Shown here: piece after piece, positions 13,301 to 29,064 of the stretch
Layout of the letters: each line of letters opens with the position of its first letter
Position numbering within the stretch: position 1 is the first letter of the stretch
Source: Hetaerina americana
Lineage: Eukaryota; Arthropoda; Insecta; Odonata; Calopterygidae
NCBI GenBank assembly: GCA_022747635.1
Contig: JAKTNV010000001.1
Coordinates: forward strand, 27,631,990-27,695,989
DNA: 64,000 nt
Direction of reading: 5' to 3'
Made by a program: the position numbers and the translations under genes
Notes under the pieces: generated by a model
The model's input: only the letters and a program-made list of their open reading frames with translations
Told to the model about the DNA's origin: nothing
Databases searched by the model: none

Positions 13301-14105
13301 TCTCTCCTTCCTCGCATGCCGAATTATATCACGGATGAAAAGACTTTTCTTACGCAACGCGAGATAATCGAGGTCGGTAATAAGCTGGTTAGGACCAGGC
13401 CAGAGGAATGGGGAGGGTCGCGGCGGAGGAAGACGAGGGGAATTCGTGGCATGAAGGCGGACAGGAAAGGGTCATTGAGAGGTCGGCGGCGGCTTGGGTG
13501 AGGAAACGAGAGGAATCAGTCTTTTGCTCCATCCCAAGACCCAGTTCTTATGCTGCAGCTCTCCCAGCTTCGGAGGCATCCGAAAATGCTCGCACCTACG
13601 CGGATTCACTTGAAAGTTTTGTCCTCACCACACATGCCGAAAGAGGGGAAGCTTCGTAATTTATCTGCATTGCTCTCAAAGACAATTGTGTATTCTGTGC
13701 CCAAGCATTCCGTCCAGTGATTCAGTGAGCTATGCGTCTTACTCTAAAACCACAGGGGCTCGTTACCTGCCTCTGGCGTGGAGTTGTGACTGTTCAGATA
13801 AAGTTGAATCAGAAAAATAACTAAATTTGAGGAAGCCGCTGAAAAAATCAAGGCTTATGCTTCATTTTTGTTGAATTCAAATTATGGCGACTGAACATAA
13901 ATTGAAGAATTAATGTAGAACCCCCGACCTCTCAAATTAAATCCTCAAATTTTGCGAACTACGAACATATGATGTGTGTGTAAAATCTATGACACAGCCC
14001 CATCTGAACAACTTTTTAGTTTAACCTGCGACCATATACGATTAGAGCAGAATTGAATACAAACTGTGAGATACTGTCTCAGGCGTTACGTGGTGGAAGT
14101 CTTTT
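7360..14105. other. No gene recognised; intron-like DNA
   Basis: Mostly AT-rich unique sequence. 7570-7830 and 9100-9600 are G/A-rich on the + strand and yield spurious frames on the opposite strand. A weak tRNA-like trace is at 12905-12985 (see rejected items). Confidence 0.55.
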
Positions 14106-14285
14106 ATGCTAGGTGTAAATAAAGTAAGACTATCTAGGCAGATTCCACTAGAACTTCTATTTTTCACGACCATGGTTTCGTCTCAAGGCAACATCACCTG
14201 GTCGTGGCGACGTAACCATGGTCGTGAAAAGTAAAAACTCCATTGGTATCTACCAAGTTAGTCTTCCTTCATTTACGCCTAGCAT
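14106..14285. repeat. Long imperfect hairpin (foldback/MITE-like)
   Basis: Arms 14106-14182 and 14209-14285 are inverted copies. The inner 22 nt (TTTTCACGACCATGGTTTCG side) match at 21 of 22, and the outer part TGCTAGGTGTAAATAAAG pairs with CTTTCATTTACGCCTAGCA-type sequence with some mismatches. The loop is 26 nt. No flanking target duplication or coding content is obvious. Confidence 0.85.
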
Positions 14286-17200
14286 GAATACAAACTTGAA
14301 GAGACACATTTCATCACCGCGTTCTATAAAAAAACTAAGGGTCTTTGTATCATCAAAGCTTACCTATAATGGAATGGTCTGCTATTTGGGTGTAAATGTT
14401 ATTTCGTCGTGAATGTAATACATATTAATCAGCATATAACTAATAAATACTCACCAATAAAGTGTAAAAAATATTTAACTAGATTGACATATAATTACCA
14501 TACATACGGAATAGTGTTACAATGTTCTCATTGTTCTTTGTAAATATGACAAAATATTATTACTGGAAATAAATAAAGCGAGTGTCCATTAATAAATTCT
14601 TTGATTTAATTTCATTCTTGTATTTAAGAAGAGGGAGAGTTTCTGTTTTATTTTCACTTAGGCGACTCCTCCATACTGCGGGGAAGGGTTTAAGATATAA
14701 AAGACAGTCTCCCTAACTGCTCAGAAATCCTCTAAAGCTCATGGTCGCTCCTGTGTAATAGCAGTTGAGTATTTTGAGGTAAACTATGTCCATTCCCCTA
14801 CCACATGTAGATTTTTCTAATTCATTTATCGTGTTGACTATATTTTCAGAATTTCCAGAGATACTGTTGATATGATCTTGTTTTTAGGACCGATTTTGTT
14901 GCAATTTTAAAACTACTTTATTAAAACCTATTGTTTGAGATAGTAAATTTAGCGTGAATTGTATGGGGAAGTGATCAGGTAGAAAAAAATACTCTTGGAG
15001 ATCTTCGTGGTTATAGTTATAATGAGAAAGATGGCGTTACATTTTGACCAACGTAGTATTTAGTTTGGTTTTGTGCTGCAAACCCCCGAGAAGGCGTCAA
15101 CAGAGTTGCCTTGTATCTTTGGCAAGACCCGGACGTTCGATATTCCGACGACCATTTTTCTGGAGGAATCGGGAGCCCTTGTTCATTCACGATGATTTCG
15201 CTCACTCTTGGTTTTTCCCTCTCCTACCCTTTATCTCTCTCTAAATTTGGCGTGAAAAAGATCGGTGACGGATAAGCTGATGAGACATCAACGCCGTCAA
15301 GGATATATGACACTTAAAGTCTCCCATTGTGATTTGACAAACTGCTCGAAGGGATCACTCGTTAGCAGCTCGTTCTTTGCGTTTTGAGCCTTGCAGCAAC
15401 CCGGTCTTGTTAGATTTTTCGTCGGAGGGAAAGGGGAGGAATCGATTTCCCTCCACTGTGAAAACAGTGGCGGGAAATGTCTAAGAGATTGGAGAAAGAA
15501 GAATATGATTACGAGGACTGATTGCGAGGGGATCTGGAGTACCGTGAGTTGATATCAAAAAGCTTGAGAAAAATTGTGTTAGAGAGTACTGGATCTTGTA
15601 CCTTTTAGTGTACGGATGATCAGCTTTCAGCACAATGTGCGGTCAAGTCACTAACAATTGAAACGACAAAGAAAAAGATTTGTGGATGATTCAGCGTGTA
15701 TCCTTGTCTAGAGAAAGGAAAATCATGCGCTTAGCCTCCTTGGGATTTTATTTCTCACAGTAAGCATGCATGATTAATGCTGACCTGCCAGCTTAAATAT
15801 TGAATTAAAAACGCACACCATAAAATGCTTCCTATTTTGAATAGTAGCATGATTTTTAGTTTTCTCTTAATCTGGCTGTAATATAAGTAGCAGTTTTAAC
15901 ATTAGGTGTATCATTAGAAGTATTTTGTTGTCAGCTCTTGACAACATTTTCATTTAGGTATTCGATGGGGACTGATGACGTGATTACCGGTGGGAGGAAG
16001 GTGTGAGAAGACGAAGGATACATGAGAATCGATGCGGCTGTATGACTGAATCGGAAAGGGCATTCATGGTCGACGGAGGGTCAAGTGCCAGGGGACGCAT
16101 TTCCTTCGGCGTTGCCTCTATAGAATGGGACGGTGCTGTAGTATGAGCGGGTGTAAAATAAATGCCGTACTCTATTGGAATTGAGTGAAACGAGAAATTA
16201 TGGCTTGGTGGCGGTGTGATGCTAGCAGGTAGGGGTTGGTAATTTACGGTGACGAAGCTTCAAGGTGTTGGAGTTAACCCTTATTTCATTCCTTCCCTTC
16301 GCTGCGCTGTTTCTTTTTACCAGTTACCCTTTATCCTCTCCTTCCTTTCCTTCCCGTCTTTGCATTTCATCTTCTGAAGATGACGTTGAATGTCGAAACC
16401 CGGGTCGTCTCGTAACAAAAATTTTTCAGTGGAATCACAAAGTTACTATTTTTAATATCCAGTATGAATCGATTCCATAAATTTACGCCGGAAACCATCA
16501 AGTAGAAAAAATCTTGTTAGAAACAGAAAGGTAATGTTTTTATGCCGAAATTTGAGCCTATGCACCGTCGATTCTCTACGTATAGCTTCATTTAATGTGG
16601 TACGCTATTAATCGTGGTTCTAGCGCAAAAATATTAATGAGCTAAAGTTAACTCAATCTTTGAATAAACCGAAAGATGTATTTCTTCTAATCTCTCTGAC
16701 TTTTGATTTAGTTTAGCTGATGTAAAATGTTTTGGATAATATTTGAGAAGTAAAAAATTACTGTTCAGTAGTTATTTGATTTTCAAGTCAATTTATTTTG
16801 ATAATTATTTTAAAGTAACTGTATTTATTTCTTAATAAAAAGGTAAACATTTTACTGGGAAAAACTTTGTAAATATTTGAATTCTTTTTTGTTGCCTCCT
16901 TTCAAAACGAAGTAATTTATCGCACAATGTTTGCATATGAATTTAAATAAAATATCTGAAGAGATAATCTGCGACCGTTAGTGACGCCAAAAATAAAATT
17001 GAGTTTTTCGAATTGGTGTTTCTAATTCTTTCGGAATGAGAATACGGTAATGTGGTAAATTGAGTCATGTGTGGATCTATACCCTTCTTAATGCTGATGT
17101 TTAGAGGTGTGTATTTGTAAACGGAAATTCATACATTGTAGTACTATGCGAGTGAGATTATGCATTAATACATTGTGATGCAGTTGATTCCCAATACGCT

Positions 17201-19658
17201 AATCTGTTGGGTGCAATTTATGGTGGCATTAAGGTTATTTTCTTTAAGGTCGTTACGCTAATTGAAACTTGTTACATAAAGTGCTTAGAATTTTTTAGGT
17301 TACGTGTAGCTTTCATATGCAGCCTAAAAGAGTGAACCGACTGTCACATCCTTTTCCTAGCGCACTCCGCAGTAGCTGATCCATCCAGCGCGAACCCCCC
17401 CGAAATTAGGAGAGATCACAGATGTAGTACCACCTCTGCGTCGACGTTCAACCACGAAGAAGGGGAATGGGAAGAAATATATGAATTGCTGGAAGAACTC
17501 TTCAGCGTATTAAATAGAAATGGGAATCATATTGGGTAGGTAATTGAAACGCTGTGTTTGGAGAAGGCAAATGATTGAAGCAGCTTGAGGCTGTTTGGAT
17601 TGGGATGAGGAAGAAAAACAATAAATATGATGACGGTGATTATGTGTCGAATAAAATATAAGAGTTCTGCAACTACTCTTGAAGTTGAAATGAGATAAAA
17701 ACGAATATAAAATTGACGACATCCTTTTTCGGTTTGGTAGACATGGGAATCAAATGAAACAGTTTTATAGTATTCGGTACAGATTACGCTGCTTAAGTTA
17801 GACATACGTAGTCTTGAATCGCTTAAAGTAGTGGAAATGTTATGTGCTCTCCAAGAAAGTGTAAAGTTTTATATATTTGTTAATATAAAATGAAAAACTT
17901 GTAGGCAAATAAACCAGTACCGAAGGAAGTTGGAATGTAGTGACAAAAGTATTTGGGGAAAGAACAGAAACTCGTGAGACGATTGGCTCCGGGTGGCCAT
18001 CGAGGACGATGCAAGTGAGAGATATTTCTAGTCTGCGTCGTTATAAAGGAAAGAGGGTCAGAGAAGAAGAACGGAAAACGCAAATGTAGCAAGCATTCTG
18101 CTTGAATAAGAAGCCAAGGGAACAATTGGCACGAGAATCAAATAGAACTGAAAGATTTTTGATTGAAAACTGCTGCGAAGACAGCAACGAAAAAATAATA
18201 GAAATATTGTTTAACCTTGAGTCCCTTTCTATTTGTAAAGCGCAAGGGTTGGGACAAATAAAGTAATGCCATATGACCACATGGTACCAATATAGGGTGC
18301 TGACGTTCAAATCCAGACTTAAAAAAAATCCTTTTTAGGCAAATGGCCAGTTTTCTCGATTGCGGTCCTCTCCATTCACTCCTCACACTCTTCTCTCATG
18401 ATTTCCCCTTCCGTCATAACTCTACGCTCTGGCCATTGTGTTGTTCAATACTATTCTTTGGCTGGTGAATCTTAAAGTGTGACCGTTGTATTTGCGTATT
18501 GGGTTCCCAGTTAATAAAAGAGCAGAGTTGACTGGAGCCTCTGAAGAATGATGAGGCTTAATTCAGTGGCAAAATATATCTGGGCTCTGCCTTCTTTTAG
18601 TGTTTAGTATATTACTCACAGATTAAGGGAAAGTAAAGGTGTTTCCCTAATTGTCCCTAATTCTAAAACGAATCGATAAATTGGGAAAACAGGCTGTGTC
18701 CAGGTATCCTGAAGCTCTGGAAGTTTGAGAACGTTGATGATTACGATTGCTGATTTCGATATTAATCAAATAGGATGTGCCTACACTTCATGCATCAGCG
18801 CCATATTTATCCAATATGCCTACACATATTGAAGTGCTTTGGTATTGTAAATATTGTAATTCAAGCCGAGTTTAAACGTTCAAAAAAGGCTCAGGATTCA
18901 AGTGACGCTGTTTGTATTGAAAATCATTACGTTCAGTCATCGTGAAAACTATTGATCACGAGAGCTATGTTTTGTGATAATTAATGGTAATTAAATGCAT
19001 CGTGAATTGATTCGTTAATTTCGCTCATTGGGAGGTTCTGGGCGTTGAATGCATTAAAAGTCGAGTTCATCAAGTTCGACATTCGCCGAATTGTTTGAAA
19101 AATCCCCAACTCTTCAATGCTGGTGGTGAATTCAGGCAGATAAATATTGATGGATTGGGTTTATTGGCAGTGAAAATGAAAATCAATAACTCTTTGCCAC
19201 GCACTATGCGATTATCTTACTCTGGTGCAATTTTTACAAATTTAATACTTTGTATGTTTTAGATCCTTATAATTAGGTAGTTTGATCAAAGACTCAGGTT
19301 TTAAGTACTGTCTGTAATTTGGATGGAAAACATTTGTTAGGAGCACGTTCAGAATTTATTTTTTTCCCCCGTATTGAGGAAACCTAAGTGATACATCTTC
19401 GGCCGTTGCTTTACTACTTCCCATTCCCCCGTGGAATCTGCATAATGATTGTTCTCAAAGATGTACTCACATAAGGTCCAAGTTTTTTGCGGTACTGATA
19501 CGTGCTAAGTTCACTGCACTGCGGTGCAATTGAAGTTAGAAGAATAAAGTAATTTAGGCAGGAATGGTATATGAACAGGCATGCAATGAAATGGCGTTGA
19601 AATAAGCAGAAGCCATTGAATTCAGTGCGGTCGAGGTATTAAAGAGGAACGGTATTGG
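14286..19658. other. No gene recognised; intron-like DNA
   Basis: AT-rich, short chance frames only. A short CTGAAGATGAC...GTCGAAAC motif at 16373-16400 is noted in the findings. Confidence 0.55.
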
Positions 19659-23156
<3,498 letters not shown>

Positions 23157-23198
<42 letters not shown>

Positions 23199-23249
23199 CA
23201 CATATATATAATATACACATATATATATAATATACATATATATATATAA

Positions 23250-23315
<66 letters not shown>

Positions 23316-23328
23316 TATATATATATAT
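23157..23328. repeat. (TA)n microsatellite beside a mariner
   Basis: TA runs broken by ATAATATACACATA-type units in the first half, near-pure TA in the second. It ends about 15 nt from the mariner's left terminal repeat. Confidence 0.95.
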
Positions 23329-23343
23329 CAATGGCAGTACCTA

Positions 23344-24238
23344 CAAAGTTTGTGTAAAAAGTTTTGGGGAAATTTTAGGAAACCTAGATGTAACTCAGAT
23401 ATAGATACAATGCCTCAATCTTCTTTTAAGTACATCCCTTGAATGTCGACACTTCTTTGCGAGTGATTTTTCCACGACTCTAAGGCTCCCTGGTAGGCGG
23501 ATTCCAGAAGGTCCTTAAGGATACGCGTGCAAGCTTCTTTGACGGTACTTGGTGGTGTCCTTTGAGGGAGGATTACAGTTTTAGAAATAGGAAATAGTCT
23601 ACAGGTGCCAAGTCGGGACTGTGAGGGGGTTGGGGTCTTCTTCAACGCGTTGCAGAAGGTCTTCTCAAGCAGACACTCGACTCTGCGTTTGGTCGTCCGT
23701 CAAGATCTTCGGGACGAGTTTAGCGCAGATCTTTCGCAAAGCCAAATTTTCGCATTTCAAAATTTCAATTTATCAATACAAAAACGATCTGCAATCATAT
23801 GCACACTTAACCGACGGTCTGAATTCAACACTTTACGCATACGTTGCTCGTTGCCGTCGGTTCTTGACGTACACGGCCGTCCAGCGCTGGGCTCGTCCTC
23901 CACACACTCTACCATCCTTGAAGACCATCTTTGAAGAGCTTTTGCCATTTAAAAACTGCCGTTTGTGACATGTTTTCACCCTTGAGCAGTTGGTGAATCA
24001 TAGCCAAAGTCTCCGTCCGTACCCGATTCCCTCAGTCCAACACAACATTTTATGGCTTGCGCTGTTCAATCGTTTGCTGCATATTGTGCTTGCATCGAGT
24101 CACTCTACAGGGGCCCACTAAAAACACAATTGTGTCCAAACGAACGCTCGCAGGTGATTGGCGCGTGTTGAAGGTCAGAGCGAGCGCGCTGCGACGTAAG
24201 GAAAAACATTGTTCCCGATTCATTTTGTACAAACCTTG
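23344..24238 (-). mobile_element. Internally deleted mariner element, SETMAR-like family
   Basis: Seen: an 895-bp element on the minus strand. Its ends are diverged inverted repeats starting CAA(A/G)GTTTGT, each flanked by TA (23342-23343 and 24239-24240). It lies directly beside the (TA)n tract ending near 23328. It carries the two outer portions of a transposase, but at under 900 bp it lacks the middle. It is a different, older mariner lineage from the element at 43 kb, because both the terminal repeats and the protein differ. Confidence 0.8.
23415..24082 (-). pseudogene. Mariner transposase remnant lacking the catalytic centre
   Basis: Read on the minus strand from the ATG at 24082. The start MQQTIEQRKP is followed by a stop. 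Later come VEDEPSAGRPCTSRTD and RKVLNSDRRLSVHMIAD, the linker and second DNA-binding domain of SETMAR-like mariners, and then CAKLVPKILTD. After a deletion near 23640-23670 the sequence resumes, in another frame, with SPDLAPVDYFLF, which holds the third catalytic Asp. It ends LESWKNHSQRSVDIQG at 23415. The segments that would hold the first two catalytic aspartates (TGDETW and HHDNA) are missing. Several stops and frame changes are present. It is dead and could only be mobilised in trans. Confidence 0.85.
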
Positions 24239-27179
24239 TATTAAAGAACTAATCCTCACTGAACAGCACACAGCGTTGTTGAGTTTGTAGGCTTTTTTGT
24301 TGTTTATTTTCAAGGACTTCATTACTTCTGGCTCAATGCACGTTTGCTAATGGCCATTTTGGAGGCTGGATTTGAATAATCAATCTTCGGGTTAGCAGTT
24401 GGCTAAGTTACACAACGAACCTGGTCAAATATTTATTGAAACCACAATGATCACCCCTGCTAATTCGAGCACGGAAATAAAGCGCAGTAAATTGTGAAGA
24501 CAACGAACAGGGTAGAGTAAAAATCTCCACGCAGAAAAAAATGGAACTTAAAGCTAAAATTTGTCATTCGTCGGATTGAAAAAATTGAAGCAATAGATTG
24601 ACTCGATAATTGCTAATCTTCTTACGAGGAAAAACACTAAGGTAATAAATTTGAATGAAATGACATAGTGCCCAGTAATATCCATGGAAAATTTTCTAGG
24701 ACATAAACCTTTTATGCGATATAAACTCTATTTTATTAACACGTTCTTGATGAAATACGCCCAAAATGGAGTTTATCTCTGCGCAAGTTGCTCAAGAGCG
24801 GCTTACTGCCAAATTTAAACTAATTCCATTATCCCTTGATCGATCCTCAATTTATTATCACATCCATGAAAATATAAGGTATTTTAAGAGACGCCATTAC
24901 ATTCCATTTCCGTCCACGAAACTTAAGGGTACAATAAACCGAAGCTAAATATCTACTGCTAGGAATCCTATGTCGTACTGCATAGTGGAAGTCGAGTGTT
25001 GGAAGCATGTCATTTGAAGGTTAAGGGTATACCTGATCGTTTACGTGGACGTAGAAACTGCGTAAGACAAATAATAGCAGACAAGGAATTTTACGGGAAC
25101 CGCTAAAAGGGTATCCGCCTTGGTGGCTCACACATGTTGAGCATACAAACACATTCACTTAGACGGAAATGAAAAGAGGAGCGCCTTATCTCGTTCGAGC
25201 GAACCTCTGTTGTGAGGAATGACATATGGTGTGTATGCATATAAGGAGTTCGAATTTCGAACGAAATTGAGACTTGCTTAGGTTTCTATGATTTTTGGAT
25301 CCATTTGTACCTAATTTGTGTATTTAATTCGGCTGGAACATTAAATTGGAGTGAAATAAATTATTCATTATTATGATGGTTTTTTTAAATTAAAGAAATT
25401 GAAAGGCTTCAAGAATATGTGCTGATCGCCAACTTATTAGCTGAAAATAAAATAGTGAACGTTGATACATTGAAGAACGACGTTTTACTGATTAATTTTA
25501 TATAGGAATTAAAAACCTGTGGCACTCGCGCCTTCGTTTCAGGTTTAGATTTGAGATTCATTAAAGTAAATGGCGTAAGGAATGTTTACTCGGTCGGTGG
25601 AAGTAATCACGTACCTATTGAATTGGAAGAATATTCGATTTGGAATCGAGAAGCCGAAGAACCTTTAAGCAATGTCATTCTTAAAGTGTGTGATTAATGA
25701 CCACATAGGTCAATGATCTGATGGTTGTGTTTGCAGTTGAACGAGATGAGAGTGAGAATGTAACAGAAAAATCAATAGGCTGACTAACGGCAATGTTCAT
25801 TATTTTTATCGGCCCTGAAAATGAATCACTGTGAATGATTTGGTGAACTGCATTTTTACCTGATTGAAAACTGCATTTAATATGGATTGAAATTATGAAA
25901 AATGTACCAGATAAAGTGTGTGTCAGTGGATGTCTTTATAATAAAAATGTATCGGACTCCCACCTGCCGATATATTTGATGATGCTTGTCGTTCCACTCG
26001 TGAACACTATGGGGAATGACATTTAGGGATATGCGTGCTCTTGGTAGATTCAAGAGTAAAACTTTGTTTCAGCCTGCCAAGTGATTCATTGGCGCCGGGC
26101 CATAAATAGCTTGCCAATGTCAGCCTCTCTTCAGCTGGATCTTATTGCTAGAGATGTCCGGTGTGTAAAATTTTGCGGTTTATTCTTTATTCCAGGATTG
26201 AGGATGCTTCAGAAGAAAAAAATAATGCAATAAGAGCGTGAAATAAAATGCGGAGGTCTCACCGGTGGCATCAAAAGAATAATGAAATCCTGTAATTGAA
26301 ATCCATTGCTTTTTAATCCGTCTGCTTGTATCAGCGCTCCACAATGGATTTGATGTTTCTTCGCGTTAACTGCAGTTAGCGTTAACACTACCCCTCATAT
26401 AAATCATAAAGGATTATTACTCTTTTGTGTTTTGTGACTTGGCTCCGTGTTGCGAAAATTTTGACGAAGGCAGCAGGAGTGGGTGCAGGTGGTACTGAGA
26501 GGCATTGAGATACTGGAGACCAATATAGAGGGGAGAATGCAGCAAAAGCGAGGTATAGAGAGGAAACGAATGGCGTTTTGGTTGGCATAGCGTTGATTTT
26601 AATATTTTTATTATTTACGAATGGAGTGATTTAATATGCAGTACAATATGTATGTGATCTAAGGATATTTTTGTGTCATGTTAGTTAGAGCTAGGAGTAC
26701 CGTGGTGCTTAGTCTCAAGATCTATTAAAAACCTACCCTAAACCACTAAACTACTTTAAATAATAAAATGTGTACATACAATTACTTTAATTCACGAGGA
26801 GAGTTCAATTCTTCGGTGAAATTATGACTAGTGCGATTATCTCAATTGCTATACATAAGGCTGTCTTCTACAGATACTACGTTTTACTACTTCGTAGTGC
26901 TTAGTGCTCATTAATTCATAGTACTTCTTTTTAGTACTTCGTTTAGAAATCCATGTGGCAATTGACAGTTATAATATTAAGAATCTCGAAAAACACAAAA
27001 TTACTAAGCATTGTGAAGCAACCATACGGTAAGAACTACGTTAAAAATGAATTACCCCTACCAGAAAATCATAGAATTATCCGCGTTTTATGACTTGTAC
27101 CAAATGGCCGTATGTAAAGGAGGGACTTACGGTTTTAATTTCGCCCGGAAAATGAAGTCGTTAACTCATCCATCATCTC
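24239..27179. other. No gene recognised; intron-like DNA
   Basis: AT-rich; nothing supported. 26870-26950 repeats the word TAGTACTT several times without forming a clean array. Confidence 0.55.
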
Positions 27180-28310
27180 ATTCTCTTCTATATTTCACCC
27201 TTTCCTCCCCGACCCCCAGTTCCCTCCCGACTCCATTTCCCCATCTGTGTCTTGGGCCGTGCGCCTCGCGAACTCGGGATAATCCCTTCCCAAAACTCGC
27301 ACCTCCCTCCGCACCTTCCCTCAACCCCTGACCCCCAAACCTCCACCCTCCGCACACATTCTTCACCCGCCACCCCGCCCACGTACACGCTCCACACAAC
27401 CACCCACCTTTTCTCTCCTCCTCGCGCCGCGCTCTTCCCCACCCACCTTTTCCGGCACCCCCCGCCGCTCCTCTGGTCCCTCACCCTCCCCGCTCCACCC
27501 GGTCTCTCTTCCTCTTAACCCCTACCCCTGCTCCTCCTCCTCCCGCCCCACGCGCTGCCTTCGACTCCTCCTTTTAATCGCTCCCTCCTCTTTTATTCAT
27601 AGCAGCCCATTTGGGGAGAGAGGGTAGGGTGGGACGGGAGGGAGGATCGAGGGGAAGGGGTGAGAGGGATGTTCGGATGGTAGAGGCGGAAGGCGAAGGA
27701 TGGTTTGTTTAAGGTTGGAATCCCTAAACCTCGTACCATGCTGTCGCAGGAAGGAGTGGGGATGGGCTTGAAGGGGCATAAAGTTACCCTCCCCGACACG
27801 GTCGACTCCTCCCTATTCCTCCCCGCTCTATCCTCTCCTCCTGCGACCCCCAAATGCTTGGAGTGGGGTTTCGGGCGGATAGGGTTTCGGACTAACGATT
27901 CGGGGGGTTTGTGGGAGGGGAAAGAGGGGGTATGAGCGGACCCGTGGATTCGAAGGCTGGCTTATTTCCTCCCCCTCTTCCTACCCTTTCCATCCAACGC
28001 TTCGGTGTCGGTGAGGGTTCGCCGAGTGGACGGGGGAGGAGTAGAGAAAGGAGGGAGGTTTTGGAGAGGGATGTGCAGGTTGGAGTGGATCGCGAGGAGG
28101 GTGGGATGGGAGATTAAGAGATGGGAGGTGGAGATTGGGATGAAAATGGTGGCGATGTTTGCGGAGAGGGGGCGTGTGGAATGAAGGAGAGTGCGAGAGG
28201 GGTAGGGTATGGAGAGATAGGGCTAGATGCGAAGATAATTGTTTATGAGTGGAGAGAGGGAGTGGGAGTCTCTCCGGGTACCATTCATAATGCACGCTTC
28301 ACTCTCGGTT
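27180..28310. other. GC-rich, strand-asymmetric block
   Basis: 27180-27590 is C/T-rich on the + strand (many CCTCC, CCACC), then 27600-28290 is mainly G/A-rich with short C/T patches at 27785-27850 and 27960-28000. Such skew removes stop codons from one strand, which explains the overlapping reading frames here. No protein homology was recognised. Confidence 0.7.
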
Positions 28311-28879
28311 ATCCTCTCCACCCTTTCACACTCGCACATTCCTCATCTTATTTTCAATCTCCCCAATACTCGCCATGCCTAACGGTCGTCAGATAACGGC
28401 GGGGGGAATAGCGAAAGGGTTGTTGTTATGTTTAGGGTTTGACTGCCCTCTAGTTAAGTAGAGGAGTGCGTACGTGCTGAATTATCCGTTCCTTATGTCC
28501 ATTCGACACATTTGAAGCTCGAAGGAGTTCATAATGTTGCCCACGTTGCGTATTCTGTGTTGATTCTCTCTCCCTTTTTCATTTCTGTTTTCGTCAGTCT
28601 TCGCTCTTTTCCTATCTCTATTCTGAGAATCGATTATTGGATTTGAAATGAAAATTTATGACATAGCAACAATAGAATTGCCGTTGTTAGTGTTTTGCCT
28701 TCTTCTTCTATTCTTATCTCTATTTCGAGGACGGATTATTTGGTTTAAGATGAAAATTTGTGAAATAAATACGTTCGTGCCAAAGCTGTGGCTTCTTCAT
28801 GTTAAGCTATAAAATTGGTAAGCTTCAGTTTTTGGCCCAGAGAGTACGGTATTTTACACATAAATAAATATGTGAATGT

Positions 28880-29064
<185 letters not shown>

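Noticed and set aside
25100..25230. Possible SINE head (CTTGGTGGCTCA with CTCGTTCGAGCG)
   Set aside because: Spacing and box B do not fit a tRNA; no matching copy in the window.
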